From: Neptunomonas japonica JAMM 1380
GTDB lineage: Bacteria; Pseudomonadota; Gammaproteobacteria; Pseudomonadales; Balneatricaceae
Assembly: GCF_016592555.1 (NCBI RefSeq)
Contig: NZ_AP014546.1
Span: 2,428,501 to 2,492,500, forward strand
Direction of reading: 5' to 3'
DNA: 64,000 nucleotides
Shown here: positions 19,157 through 27,464 of the stretch, piece after piece
Position numbering within the stretch: the first letter of the stretch is position 1
Layout of the letters: each line of letters starts with the position of its first letter
The notes under the pieces: model-generated
Databases searched by the model: none
What the model was told of the DNA's origin: nothing
Seen by the model: the letters and a program-made list of their open reading frames with translations, nothing else
Translations under genes and position numbers: made by a program

Positions 19157-19579
19157 TTATTGAGGAACTGAAAGATGCCAGTTTTTCTCAGCGTAAGCAT
19201 GTTGCTGTAAACCTATGCGGGCGTGGTATTTAGCCTGTGCCGCCAAGTTAAGGGCTTTACGGTAATCGCCACTCTCTACAGCTGCTTCTGCATCTTTAAG
19301 AATGCCCTTTGTGAGTTTCCACTCAAAACCAACTTTAGCCACTTCTGCATTCTGTGCTTTAGCTTTGGCAATTAAGCTTTCTGCATTTGCTTTTGTCGCA
19401 TCAACACGTGCTTCTACTTCCTCTAGGTGATCCGTAGAGTACTGCTGACCAGACCAAGTAAATGTATAGCCTTTACCATGCATCGCACGGTTCATTTCAA
19501 ATGCTTCATCAAAAGTTTCAGCTATTGCTGCTGTTGGAAGGAGAACAACAGTAGCTATCATCGCTATCAATTTCTTCAT
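19157..19579 (-). CDS. Periplasmic SoxXA-binding-like protein (SoxK/SAXB position)
   Basis: A 140-residue exported, helical, alanine- and lysine-rich protein with a signal peptide (MKKLIAMIATVVLLPTAAIAE). Its position between soxA and soxB is that of the 'hyp' or soxK gene in gammaproteobacterial sox operons, where a small SoxXA-binding protein stimulates the cytochrome. Only two hydrophobic signatures stand out: the TFTWSGQQYSTD segment and the C-terminal YHARIGLQQHAYAEKNWHLS. No heme motif. The name is from context; sequence homology to SAXB should be checked. Confidence 0.65.
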   Translation of the reverse strand: MKKLIAMIATVVLLPTAAIAETFDEAFEMNRAMHGKGYTFTWSGQQYSTDHLEEVEARVDATKANAESLIAKAKAQNAEVAKVGFEWKLTKGILKDAEAAVESGDYRKALNLAAQAKYHARIGLQQHAYAEKNWHLSVPQ

Positions 19580-19591
19580 CTTTTATCTCTC

Positions 19592-20458
19592 CTATTTACG
19601 TGAACCAGGACCATTTACAACAAGACCGTTGCTCATGTATGTCTGAAAATATTCAAGATTTCGAAATGTCTCATGTTGCATGTCTAAAGGCTTAGAGCGA
19701 CTATCTTTATGGCAACCTTTGTAACGACGGTGCAATGTACCTAGCTCTCCCCACTTAGAACGAAACACCGGAAAGTGACTAGTATGCCCTAATGCAGGGC
19801 CTGCAAGATCTGCGCGTATCCGCACATTTGATCCTTGTAGATGACAATTTGCACACGACAGGTTCAATTGACCACGTTTCGTGTAAAAGAACTTCTTCCC
19901 CTCTAAGTAAGCTGCAAGCGCCCCGTCATCACCTTCTGGAATTTTTATATCAAACACGTTATCACGAGAGGTCCAAGCCATATAAGCAGAGACCTGAGCA
20001 ATAGGCCCTTTGCCCCACTTCAATGGTTTCTCACCATTACTTTCACGACATTCGTTTATTTCTTGCTCTAAGGTTTTCACAGTGCCGGCTTCTTTATTCC
20101 AATAAGGGAAGTTTTGGCGTATACCAACCCCTCCATTTTCGAAACAATCCGCATACCCTTTACCGTTAGCAAACGCTGTCTTAAATAAGCGCTCACCCTC
20201 TTCAACATCAAACTCATAAGGTGGGAAGGATTCAAGCTCTTCCCATTGCGCCCTTGAGTCTGCATCAACTGCGTAGATACCATTAACGTAGTCCGCTAAT
20301 TCCGCATCAGGAAAACGTTTCTTAAAGAAATTTTGTAGCGCCATTCGATCAGCTTCTGGATTAACAGAGGCTAATGTCGTGCTAGGTTGTGCTGAAAAAA
20401 CCAACTGAGAACTTATCAGAAGACTCAGACCGATCGTAATATTTTTTATTATTTTCAT
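19592..20458 (-). CDS. soxA: Cytochrome SoxA, single-heme form
   Basis: A 288-residue periplasmic c-type cytochrome that, with SoxX, conjugates thiosulfate to the SoxY cysteine. The signal peptide ends near SQLVFSA. One heme motif CANCH is present in LNLSCANCHLQGSNVR; the active-site cysteine, a heme ligand, is in HRRYKGCHKDSRSKPL. The first heme site of diheme SoxA proteins is replaced by separate cysteines (ADCFENGG and INECRES), which in single-heme SoxA proteins form a disulfide. It is thirteen bases upstream of the SoxK-like gene. Confidence 0.94.
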   Translation of the reverse strand: MKIIKNITIGLSLLISSQLVFSAQPSTTLASVNPEADRMALQNFFKKRFPDAELADYVNGIYAVDADSRAQWEELESFPPYEFDVEEGERLFKTAFANGKGYADCFENGGVGIRQNFPYWNKEAGTVKTLEQEINECRESNGEKPLKWGKGPIAQVSAYMAWTSRDNVFDIKIPEGDDGALAAYLEGKKFFYTKRGQLNLSCANCHLQGSNVRIRADLAGPALGHTSHFPVFRSKWGELGTLHRRYKGCHKDSRSKPLDMQHETFRNLEYFQTYMSNGLVVNGPGSRK

Positions 20459-20522
20459 TCGCTAATACTCCACCCTTTATCGATGGGTTAAGCAGACCTA
20501 CTCAATCGAGGTCTAACTCTGT

Positions 20523-20840
20523 TTATTTAATAGCTGCTACTTCAGTGCCTGTCTTTCCCGAGTTCTCAGTCCACGTCATCGACAACTCATCTCCGCTTGC
20601 GCCGCCATCAAATGAGAACGCCAAGTAAGGATTTTTTGAAATTGCAGGCCCCAAGTTTGCTTCAAATACCACTTTATCTGCATGTTTTATTGTCAGGTTT
20701 TGTATAAACAACGCCGGAATTAACTCACCCGTTTTTTTATCTTTGCGTTGTCCAGATTCCATAATGTGCTTAGCCATTAATTTAACTTTGGTTTTATCAC
20801 CGGACGCTTTTGCTTTTACTTTTAACATTTTCTTAGCCAT
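20523..20840 (-). CDS. soxZ: Sulfur-carrier partner SoxZ
   Basis: A 105-residue small beta-sandwich protein that pairs with SoxY to form the carrier. Family features are MAKKMLKVKAKA at the start, KLMAKHIMESGQRKDKKTGELIPA, and SMTWTENSGKTG near the end. The ATG at 20840 follows GGAGAG at about seven bases; a TTG five codons upstream overlaps that RBS and is rejected. No signal peptide: SoxZ is exported bound to Tat-dependent SoxY. Confidence 0.95.
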   Translation of the reverse strand: MAKKMLKVKAKASGDKTKVKLMAKHIMESGQRKDKKTGELIPALFIQNLTIKHADKVVFEANLGPAISKNPYLAFSFDGGASGDELSMTWTENSGKTGTEVAAIK

Positions 20841-20861
20841 TTCGAGTCTCTCCAATCCGTA

Positions 20862-21323
20862 TTAACCGCCACATCCACCGATAGTAACTTTTACTTCTTT
20901 AGCCGCGCTGTATAGTTTGCCATTGGCTTTCACAACAGCCGTTACTTTCGTTGTTTTCCCCATCCGTACACGAGTAGACACATCTGCTTTAGTGCCAGCA
21001 GGAATCATAAACTCAGCTGCAAGTGGCGATGGGTTTCCTTCAATGAAAATACTCATTGACTCAACTCCGGACATCGATGAAGTCACTGTGACAGGGACAA
21101 CTGCACCATTTTCTGCAATATCAGGCGCTTTTAAATTTACTTCAGCACTCTCTTCTACTCCATCAGAGCCGAATAAAGCATTCATGGCAGCGGTTTGCTC
21201 TTTTGCTTCAAATGCGTCTTTGCTCCATGCAGCAAGTGCAATACGTGGCATTAACACACTAGCACCAATTAACGCACCACCCGTTGCAATGGCCTTAACC
21301 ACAGTACGACGATCTATACTCAT
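20862..21323 (-). CDS. soxY: Sulfur carrier SoxY
   Basis: A 153-residue carrier of the sulfur intermediate. The N-terminus MSIDRRTVVKAIATGGALIG is a Tat signal. The mature beta domain ends in the swinging arm VTIGGCGG, whose cysteine is the attachment point. It lies 21 bases upstream of soxZ. The ATG at 21323 (AGAGG nine bases before) gives a normal Tat signal; the frame extends seven codons further upstream without need. Confidence 0.96.
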   Translation of the reverse strand: MSIDRRTVVKAIATGGALIGASVLMPRIALAAWSKDAFEAKEQTAAMNALFGSDGVEESAEVNLKAPDIAENGAVVPVTVTSSMSGVESMSIFIEGNPSPLAAEFMIPAGTKADVSTRVRMGKTTKVTAVVKANGKLYSAAKEVKVTIGGCGG

Positions 21324-21356
21324 CTCTCTAATCCTCTTACACACCCTAGGGGTACA

Positions 21357-21719
21357 TCAAAATTGGTATATATATTCAACCACTGCATCAATCTCTTCTT
21401 CAGAAAGAATCCAATGTTTGCCAAGTGGCGGCATAATAGTGATTGGGTTATTTTTACTCGCATCCCAAACCTGCGCACGTAGCATGCGTTTATCAGGAAA
21501 ACGTTGTGTCATAGCAACCATAGGAGGCCCTTGGTTACCAGCAAGGTTCGCATCAGGGTCATTGATCTGGTGACAAGAGATGCAATTACCTCTTGATTTA
21601 CCCATATAGACCGCTTTACCTTCTGCGACGGTTTCCTCAGCTGTTATCGCGATCGCAGGCGTTGTAGCAATGAGAGCTAACAAGCTTGCTGCGCACATAG
21701 AGGTGGTCAGTTTGCGCAT
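21357..21719 (-). CDS. soxX: Cytochrome SoxX
   Basis: A 120-residue periplasmic monoheme cytochrome c, partner of SoxA and electron exit of the SoxAX reaction. The signal peptide covers about residues 1-24. The heme motif is CISCH in RGNCISCHQIND and the methionine ligand is in PITIMPPLGKHWILSEEEI. GAGGAGA lies just before the ATG. It is preceded by an 89-base gap after soxD that contains a hairpin. Confidence 0.95.
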   Translation of the reverse strand: MRKLTTSMCAASLLALIATTPAIAITAEETVAEGKAVYMGKSRGNCISCHQINDPDANLAGNQGPPMVAMTQRFPDKRMLRAQVWDASKNNPITIMPPLGKHWILSEEEIDAVVEYIYQF

Positions 21720-21773
21720 TCTTATCTCCTCTTGAACTGTCTTAACTGACAGATTTTATTATTGTTATATAGA

Positions 21774-21799
21774 ATAAGGCGCTTATGCAAACGCCTTAT
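21774..21799 (-). other. Intra-operon hairpin between soxD and soxX
   Basis: Perfect 8-bp arms ATAAGGCG and CGCCTTAT with a 10-base loop. No T run follows on the minus strand, so it is more likely an mRNA processing or stability element than a terminator. A second small hairpin, CTGTC/GACAG, lies nearer soxX. Confidence 0.45.
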
Positions 21800-21809
21800 A
21801 AGCTTAGCG

Positions 21810-22841
21810 CTATTTACTTGATTCAACCATATAGTTGACTGCTTCTTCAACCTGCTGATCGCTTAAATCTACACGCCCACCTTTAGGTGGCATGATTCCA
21901 GAAGCCCCACTAAACCCTTTAATAGCATGCTCAACTAACACTGCAAGATCTTGTTTTACCCTTGGAGCCCACGCCTCGATATCACCCAATTTTGGGGACC
22001 CGGCAATACCCGAACCGTGGCAAACTTTACACGCATTATCAAAAGTTTCTTTACCGGCAATAGCTTTATCAGACAGTTGTACAGCCTCAGGCACAGCCTC
22101 CTCTTGAACCTCTTCTCCGGTTAGCGCAGCCTTACGAGCATGTGCTTTTTCACGCTCTAAATCTTCTTGACCTTCGTGAGAAGCAGCAGGCGCATCAGCT
22201 CCCTCTATAAAGTGCCCGACAGGCGTAATGCCTTTTAGGGTCCCCTCAATTTTCATTCTAGAAGGGTCATCACAGTCTTTCATACAACGGATATTTTTAA
22301 CATCAGGACGAGGGTCGACAAAAAAACCATCTTTATTCGGCATCTGGATTTGCGCTAGGTTTTCGTGTGTTAACACAAAGTCTTCATCAACGAGTTCATT
22401 AAGATAAAGCACATAAGCCGTCAACTGATATGTCTGCTCGTTCGTTAAAGAACGCGGAGCAGTAAATGGCATTGCCCGACGAATATAGTCATACAGGGTA
22501 GATGCGTATGGCCAATAAGAACCCACAGTTTTTGTTGGTCGCTCTTCCGTAAGCGTTCCTAAACCACCCGCCAGTACCGGCCAACGTGCCTCACCCTCAC
22601 CAAATAAACCATGACAAGTTGCACAAAGTTGCTCATATAATACTTCACCATCTTCAACACTGCCTCCACCATTAGGAAGGCCTTTTCCATCTGGACGGAT
22701 ATCAATGTCCCATCCTGCAATTTCTTCAGCAGTCGCCGCTTTACCAAAGCTATATTTCTCACCCGCATAAACAGAAGACGGGACGAATAAAGCAGCCCCT
22801 ACGATGGATGCTAATAACGTTTTTTTAAGAGATCTGAACAT
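21810..22841 (-). CDS. soxD: Sulfane dehydrogenase cytochrome subunit SoxD
   Basis: A 343-residue periplasmic diheme cytochrome c, electron acceptor of SoxC. A signal peptide ends near SSVYAGEKYS. Heme motifs are CATCHG in the first domain and CKVCHG in the second; candidate axial methionines are in RRAMPFTAPRS and SGIMPPKGGRVDLSD. An acidic linker with CMKDCDDPSRM joins the domains. The ATG at 22841 is preceded by GGGGAGG and overlaps the end of soxC by 17 bases, implying translational coupling. Confidence 0.95.
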   Translation of the reverse strand: MFRSLKKTLLASIVGAALFVPSSVYAGEKYSFGKAATAEEIAGWDIDIRPDGKGLPNGGGSVEDGEVLYEQLCATCHGLFGEGEARWPVLAGGLGTLTEERPTKTVGSYWPYASTLYDYIRRAMPFTAPRSLTNEQTYQLTAYVLYLNELVDEDFVLTHENLAQIQMPNKDGFFVDPRPDVKNIRCMKDCDDPSRMKIEGTLKGITPVGHFIEGADAPAASHEGQEDLEREKAHARKAALTGEEVQEEAVPEAVQLSDKAIAGKETFDNACKVCHGSGIAGSPKLGDIEAWAPRVKQDLAVLVEHAIKGFSGASGIMPPKGGRVDLSDQQVEEAVNYMVESSK

Positions 22842-24150
22842 TAGTGACCTCCCCATTGGCCGCAACTTTCCATGTATGAATTGAGTTCTTATGGTAAATA
22901 GAATTACCGCCGCGTATTTCTCGCAACTGCTTTAAAGTTGGTTGAACGTAACCAGTTTCATCAATAGCTCTTGCCTGTAATAGCCATGGTTGGCCATCCC
23001 ACTTAGTCACCAAACTAAAACGCGTCAGAGCTTTAGATAAAACAAGCCCTTTCAGTTTCGCAGGCGTCCAACTAATGCCGCCATCAAACGAAACATCAAC
23101 CTGTTTTATTTTTCCTCTTCCTGACCAAGCAACACCTTCTATCTCAATAACACCGCTATTCTTGATCGGGTTTTCAGGGCATGGATTAGTAATAACTGAA
23201 TTAGTTTCTTGAACAAAAGTAAACTTGCGAGCACGCCCATCTGCCATTAAATCAGTATATTTAGAGGTTTCTTCGCGGTGATACCATGGCTTATCACCCA
23301 CTTCTAAACGACGCAGCCATTTGATGGACGTGTTTCCTTCCCAGCCTGGGTTAATAAGCCGAAGAGGATAACCTTGCTCTGGGCGAAGCATTTCACCGTT
23401 TTGTGCATAAACAACGAGCGTGTCATCTAATGCCTTTTCAAGAGGTATTGAACGGCTCATATGCGCACCATCAGCACCTTCAGCTAAAATCCATTTTCCT
23501 TCAGTTTGAACCCCAACTTCCTCTAACAGAGTTCGCAGGGGAACGCCGGTCCATTCGCAGCAACTTAGCATGCCATGAGTAAACTGCAGTGCTTCCATCT
23601 GAGCACCTTTCCACTCCATACCACCGTTAGCGGGGCACTCAATGAATTTTATTTGTGAGACCGATGGGAAGCGCATTAAATCATCCATCGTGAAAATGAT
23701 TGGCCTATCAACTAAGCCATGAATCATTAAGCGGTGCTCTTCAGGATTAATCTGTGGTACACCCGCATGATAACGCTCAAACACAAGCCCATTGGGTGTA
23801 ATAATACCTTTTAAATCTTGTAATGGAGACATTGAAATTGAAGAGATAGATTCAGCAGTCAACCAAGGAACCGTACGTCTCACAACGTGACTTTCATACT
23901 TAGAAGGCTGACCGTATGGGAACTCAACAACACCGTGGCCTAACATTTTTCCCCATGAAGGTTCCATCGGTGGAAGATTGCCCCCTTGAGCCATCGTTGT
24001 ACCAGCAACCATTGTCGCTGCCCCCCCACCGAGGGCCATCATTCCTTTTCTCAAAAAATCTCGTCTTTCGTTGATCGACAACCCATCCGACTCTTTTGCA
24101 AGCTGCACCATCAGCTCACGAGTACCAGGCCTCTTGATTATCTTGGACAT
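22825..24150 (-). CDS. soxC: Sulfane dehydrogenase molybdopterin subunit SoxC
   Basis: A 441-residue molybdenum enzyme of the sulfite-oxidase family; with SoxD it oxidises the outer sulfane sulfur on SoxY, giving complete thiosulfate oxidation without sulfur globules. The Tat motif RRDFLRKG sits about 28 residues in, so the signal has an extended n-region. The molybdenum-binding cysteine is in KFIECPANGG; the dimerisation domain follows (VEIEGVAWSGRGKIKQ-type region). First gene of soxCDXYZAKB. The presence of soxCD argues for the Paracoccus-type complete Sox cycle. Confidence 0.96.
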   Translation of the reverse strand: MSKIIKRPGTRELMVQLAKESDGLSINERRDFLRKGMMALGGGAATMVAGTTMAQGGNLPPMEPSWGKMLGHGVVEFPYGQPSKYESHVVRRTVPWLTAESISSISMSPLQDLKGIITPNGLVFERYHAGVPQINPEEHRLMIHGLVDRPIIFTMDDLMRFPSVSQIKFIECPANGGMEWKGAQMEALQFTHGMLSCCEWTGVPLRTLLEEVGVQTEGKWILAEGADGAHMSRSIPLEKALDDTLVVYAQNGEMLRPEQGYPLRLINPGWEGNTSIKWLRRLEVGDKPWYHREETSKYTDLMADGRARKFTFVQETNSVITNPCPENPIKNSGVIEIEGVAWSGRGKIKQVDVSFDGGISWTPAKLKGLVLSKALTRFSLVTKWDGQPWLLQARAIDETGYVQPTLKQLREIRGGNSIYHKNSIHTWKVAANGEVTNVQIS

Positions 24151-24661
24151 TGCGCCTCCAACTGTTCTTGCTAAATTTTTGCTTATTATTATGTATAGCT
24201 CTTATATGTACGCTTATATCTTGTGGTAGCTGCTATCTATTTTTTCTCTGGGAAGCCTGTAATCAAAAGATTTAAAGCTATTTGTTTACAACACCCAAGC
24301 TCTTATTATTATTTTGCATAAGCATATAATATACATACAACATTAGAACATCCTAAATCAAAAAGAGTTTAAATAACAACCAACATTGCATATTTCTAAT
24401 ACACAATTTGTCTAACACGTGATTGGTGATCACGTGATATAGCAAACAGGTTCTAGTTTAGCTGTTAGAGAAATAGACATGACGAAAGCATTAAAGAGGT
24501 GGTGTATTATCGTTTATAAACTTTGCAGAGAGAGGCTTACAGCTTTGATTTTGTTTAATTACTTTATAATAATGAAGGCATTAAATTGAGATAGATGAAT
24601 TAAGTATTTCATCTATCTTTTGGTTGCAGAAACAGAAAATAAATCTATTGCTTAAAATAGA
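24151..24661. other. Long AT-rich region upstream of sox
   Basis: About 510 bases between divergent-free neighbours (both flanking genes are on the minus strand). It holds the sox promoter and the inverted repeat described separately. A short open frame at 24479-24589 (36 codons, plus strand) has no RBS and is not supported. No regulator gene such as soxR lies next to it. Confidence 0.5.
24416..24436. promoter_or_regulatory. Perfect inverted repeat upstream of soxC
   Basis: Arms CACGTGAT and ATCACGTG around TGGTG, about 265 bases upstream of soxC. The symmetry suits a dimeric regulator. Its distance from soxC means it could act on a far upstream promoter, or be a relic. Function is inference. 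Confidence 0.45.
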
Positions 24662-25438
24662 TCAACAGTGCTGCCATTCCGGCTTTCGCTTGCTTATAAA
24701 AGCATCAATACCCTCTTTGGCATCATCAAGCATAATATTTTCAGTCATAATTTTACTGCATGTCACGTATGCATCTTCAAGAGATTGCTCTTTTTGCTTA
24801 TAAAAAGCTGACTTCCCTATAGCAAGGGTCTTGCGTGACTTACTGGCAATTAAGGATGCAACAGCCAATACATGCTTATCTAAAGCATCGTTACTCACGA
24901 CCTGATTGATCAACCCTATCTGCTCTGCACGCGACGCATCAATAAGCCCACCGGTAAGAAGTAACTCCATTGAATGCTTTTGAGACACCGCTCGCGATAA
25001 TGCCACCATAGGTGTTGAACAAAACAAACCAATGTTTACACCCGGAGTACCAAACCTTGCTGACTCTGCCGCATACGCAAGATCACAACTCGCGACCAAC
25101 TGGCAGCCTGCTGCTGTAGCCACACCATGTACTTGTGCAATAACTGGAATAGAAAGACTTACTATTCGTTGCATCATCTGAGAGCAAGTATTGAAAGTAC
25201 ATTCATAAAAAGCCTCTTCACCAGATTCAAGCATTTCCTTAAGGTCATGCCCTGCACAAAAACCCTTGCCATCACCTTTAATAATGACAGCGCGTACCGA
25301 CATATCATCATTTATTGCATCAAACTCGACTATCAATGCTTCCATCAATGGCAAAGACAAGCTGTTATACGCAGAGGCTCTTGATAAAACCAGTGTTGCA
25401 ACTCCGTTTGTATCAACTCGCTGTATTAAATCACTCAT
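24662..25438 (-). CDS. Enoyl-CoA hydratase/isomerase family, ECHDC3-like
   Basis: A 258-residue crotonase-fold protein. The oxyanion-hole glycines and CoA loop are seen (GDGKGFCAGHDLKEM; VATAAGCQLVASCDLAYA). The region RFGTPGVNIGLFCSTPMVALSRAV matches the ECHDC3 branch. Both catalytic glutamates of true enoyl-CoA hydratases are missing: the second is replaced by glycine in TPGVNIG. Hydratase activity is therefore doubtful. The ATG at 25438 follows GGAGAG at about nine bases; a TTG three codons earlier is too close to it. Downstream of an Abi_C-like gene on the same strand. Confidence 0.85.
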   Translation of the reverse strand: MSDLIQRVDTNGVATLVLSRASAYNSLSLPLMEALIVEFDAINDDMSVRAVIIKGDGKGFCAGHDLKEMLESGEEAFYECTFNTCSQMMQRIVSLSIPVIAQVHGVATAAGCQLVASCDLAYAAESARFGTPGVNIGLFCSTPMVALSRAVSQKHSMELLLTGGLIDASRAEQIGLINQVVSNDALDKHVLAVASLIASKSRKTLAIGKSAFYKQKEQSLEDAYVTCSKIMTENIMLDDAKEGIDAFISKRKPEWQHC

Positions 25439-25498
25439 ACAAAACAACTCTCCAAATAATAAAGCTCAGTTCAACACTTCAATATAATCATCGCCTAC

Positions 25499-26260
25499 TT
25501 ATCGTTGCATTGAACCTTCTTTAAGAAGGTCCCGAACTCGCCAAGCAGACAGCAACAATGATGCCAAGTTACCATATAAGCCAACAAGCACCAGTGCTTC
25601 ATCATTATTTTGAGTAGATGCATGAGGTGTGATTTTTGTGCAATCAAGCGTAAAGCTATCGATAGCAGCAAGTGTTTCGCCGCAACTGGTCACTAATTTA
25701 TGAACAACCAAGTGGTATTTTTTACCCGGTGAAAGCAGTAAAGAACGCTCAGTTAAGGTTACCAATGCAGATAAACTATGCTGCTGAGGGTCAGGAACAA
25801 CTTTTAGAATTTTTAAAAGTTGATAGCATAAGTTTTCGACCAAGGATTTCATTTGCCCAATAGCCGTATCTGGACTTTTAATCAGCAATTCTAAACAGTC
25901 ATTCCATGTTTGTTGCAGTTTTTTATCATCAATAACGGGGTAGCCTATACCCGAAGAGTTTTGCTCGTCACTTCCCACTGGGGCTATTTGATCAAGAAAA
26001 ACCTGAAACTCACCAATGACATAAGCTTTTCTATCCTCATGTGAAGCATAGTTATATCTCATGCTATGCCATAAACTAGGCAGGTCTTCATGCTCCACAA
26101 CTAAGCTCGGCACAATATGGCTCGTCTCAGGCAAGCCCATAAAATAATGCCTGAGTTTATGGTAATCAGATTCATTTACATTACGCCCAGTCACATGCGC
26201 AATAAGTAAATTCCTTAGATAAACGGCTCTTGGATGGAGCTTACTGTTACTTCCGCTCAT
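25499..26260 (-). CDS. Abortive-infection C-terminal-like (Abi_C) protein
   Basis: A 253-residue soluble protein. The N-terminal part has YNYASHEDRKAYVIGEFQVF, like the entry region of Abi_C proteins; the middle KSLVENLCYQLLKIL with LSPGKKYHLVVHKLVTSC matches the Abi_C helical core; the end EALVLVGLYGNLASLLLSAW resembles its last helix. The usual RN-x-GDAHG segment before that helix is degenerate (a histidine remains in TPHAS, but the arginine does not). Abi_C proteins are HEPN-like and linked to phage defence. Here it lies between an ECHDC3-like gene and ttcA, not in a defence island. Similarity was judged by eye. Confidence 0.55.
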   Translation of the reverse strand: MSGSNSKLHPRAVYLRNLLIAHVTGRNVNESDYHKLRHYFMGLPETSHIVPSLVVEHEDLPSLWHSMRYNYASHEDRKAYVIGEFQVFLDQIAPVGSDEQNSSGIGYPVIDDKKLQQTWNDCLELLIKSPDTAIGQMKSLVENLCYQLLKILKVVPDPQQHSLSALVTLTERSLLLSPGKKYHLVVHKLVTSCGETLAAIDSFTLDCTKITPHASTQNNDEALVLVGLYGNLASLLLSAWRVRDLLKEGSMQR

Positions 26261-26437
26261 ATTCCCTCATGAGTTTGAAATCACTGATTAAGATAATAAG
26301 ACTTTAAAGCTAACTTACCCTCATTTAAGATAAGAAGCGAATCGACTCTTTTAAACTATATACCACTCTCTTACCAATTTTAGACTGACAGAAAGAAGTA
26401 AGTAGGACAATTACTTTTACCTACTCACTTAGCAAAG

Positions 26438-27337
26438 TTATACAGATAAAATATCTATCATTTCAGGCACATCACTTGTTTTGGCAGGCCCTTGCATTGA
26501 TGGAGTAATTCCGTGACGGTACCCTACCTCTAACGACTTGAAATCAAAAACCTCAGTATCAGCTAAATGTGATGGAACAACATTCTGCAAAGACCTAAAC
26601 ATCGTTTCAATTCGACCAGGCGACTGCTTATCCCACGTCTGTAGCATCTCTTTAATAACCTGTCGCTGTAGCCCATCTTGTGAGCCACATAAGTTACATG
26701 GAATGATGGGGAATTCTTTCAGTGCAGCGTATTCAGCAATATCTTTCTCACGCGCATAAGCAAGCGGCCTAATAACCATATTCTTACCGTCATCAGAGAC
26801 CAGTTTTGGCGGCATACTCTTTAACTTCCCACCATAAAACATGTTCAAGAAAAATGTTTCGAGAATATCATCTCGATGATGACCTAATGCAATTTTTGTT
26901 GCTCCTATTTCATCAGCAAAGCCATATAAAGTTCCCCGTCGCAATCTCGAGCAAAGTGCACAGGTTGTTTTCCCTTCTGGTACAACAGACTTCACCACAG
27001 AATAAGTATCGCGCTCAACAATATGAAATGGCACTTCTATTGATTTAAGGTATGCCGGCAAAATATGTTCAGGAAAACCTGGTTGCTTTTGATCGAGATT
27101 CACAGCGACCAACTCAAATGAGATAGGCGCACTACGCTGTAAATTCATTAAAATATCGAGCATAGCGTAAGAGTCTTTACCGCCCGATAAGCACACCATG
27201 ATTTTATCGCCATCTTCAATCATGTTGAAATCTTCTATGGCTTTACCCATTTCTCGACGTAAGCGTTTCTGAAGTTTATTTTGACGGACTTTCATCTTTT
27301 TATCCAAACTTACATCAGTATCAATTTGTTCAGTCAT
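26438..27337 (-). CDS. ttcA: tRNA 2-thiocytidine(32) synthetase TtcA
   Basis: A 299-residue cytosolic enzyme that thiolates C32 of some tRNAs using ATP and an iron-sulfur cluster. The PP-loop [10 protein letters not shown], the cluster cysteines in [10 protein letters not shown] and the later CNLCGSQ, and [19 protein letters not shown] are present. Length is normal. It is monocistronic, with about 175 bases to the next minus-strand gene. Confidence 0.96.
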   Translation of the reverse strand: MTEQIDTDVSLDKKMKVRQNKLQKRLRREMGKAIEDFNMIEDGDKIMVCLSGGKDSYAMLDILMNLQRSAPISFELVAVNLDQKQPGFPEHILPAYLKSIEVPFHIVERDTYSVVKSVVPEGKTTCALCSRLRRGTLYGFADEIGATKIALGHHRDDILETFFLNMFYGGKLKSMPPKLVSDDGKNMVIRPLAYAREKDIAEYAALKEFPIIPCNLCGSQDGLQRQVIKEMLQTWDKQSPGRIETMFRSLQNVVPSHLADTEVFDFKSLEVGYRHGITPSMQGPAKTSDVPEMIDILSV

Positions 27338-27410
27338 TAGCTAAAAATTCAATGGTTGCATTAAAAACATCAGTATAACGAAAAGCAGCATATCTCCCTA
27401 CTAGATAAAT

Positions 27411-27439
27411 AAAAAAGCCCCGGCATTAGGCCGAGGCTT
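27411..27439 (-). terminator. Terminator of the adhesin gene
   Basis: On the minus strand, AAGCCTCGGC and GCCGGGGCTT pair (one G-U) around CTAAT, followed by six T. It lies 26 bases after the adhesin stop. Confidence 0.88.
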
Positions 27440-27464
27440 GAGAAATATCAAGTAGCTATGAAAA

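Noticed and set aside
24479..24589. 36-codon ORF upstream of sox
   Set aside because: No ribosome-binding site and no recognisable features; likely chance in AT-rich DNA.
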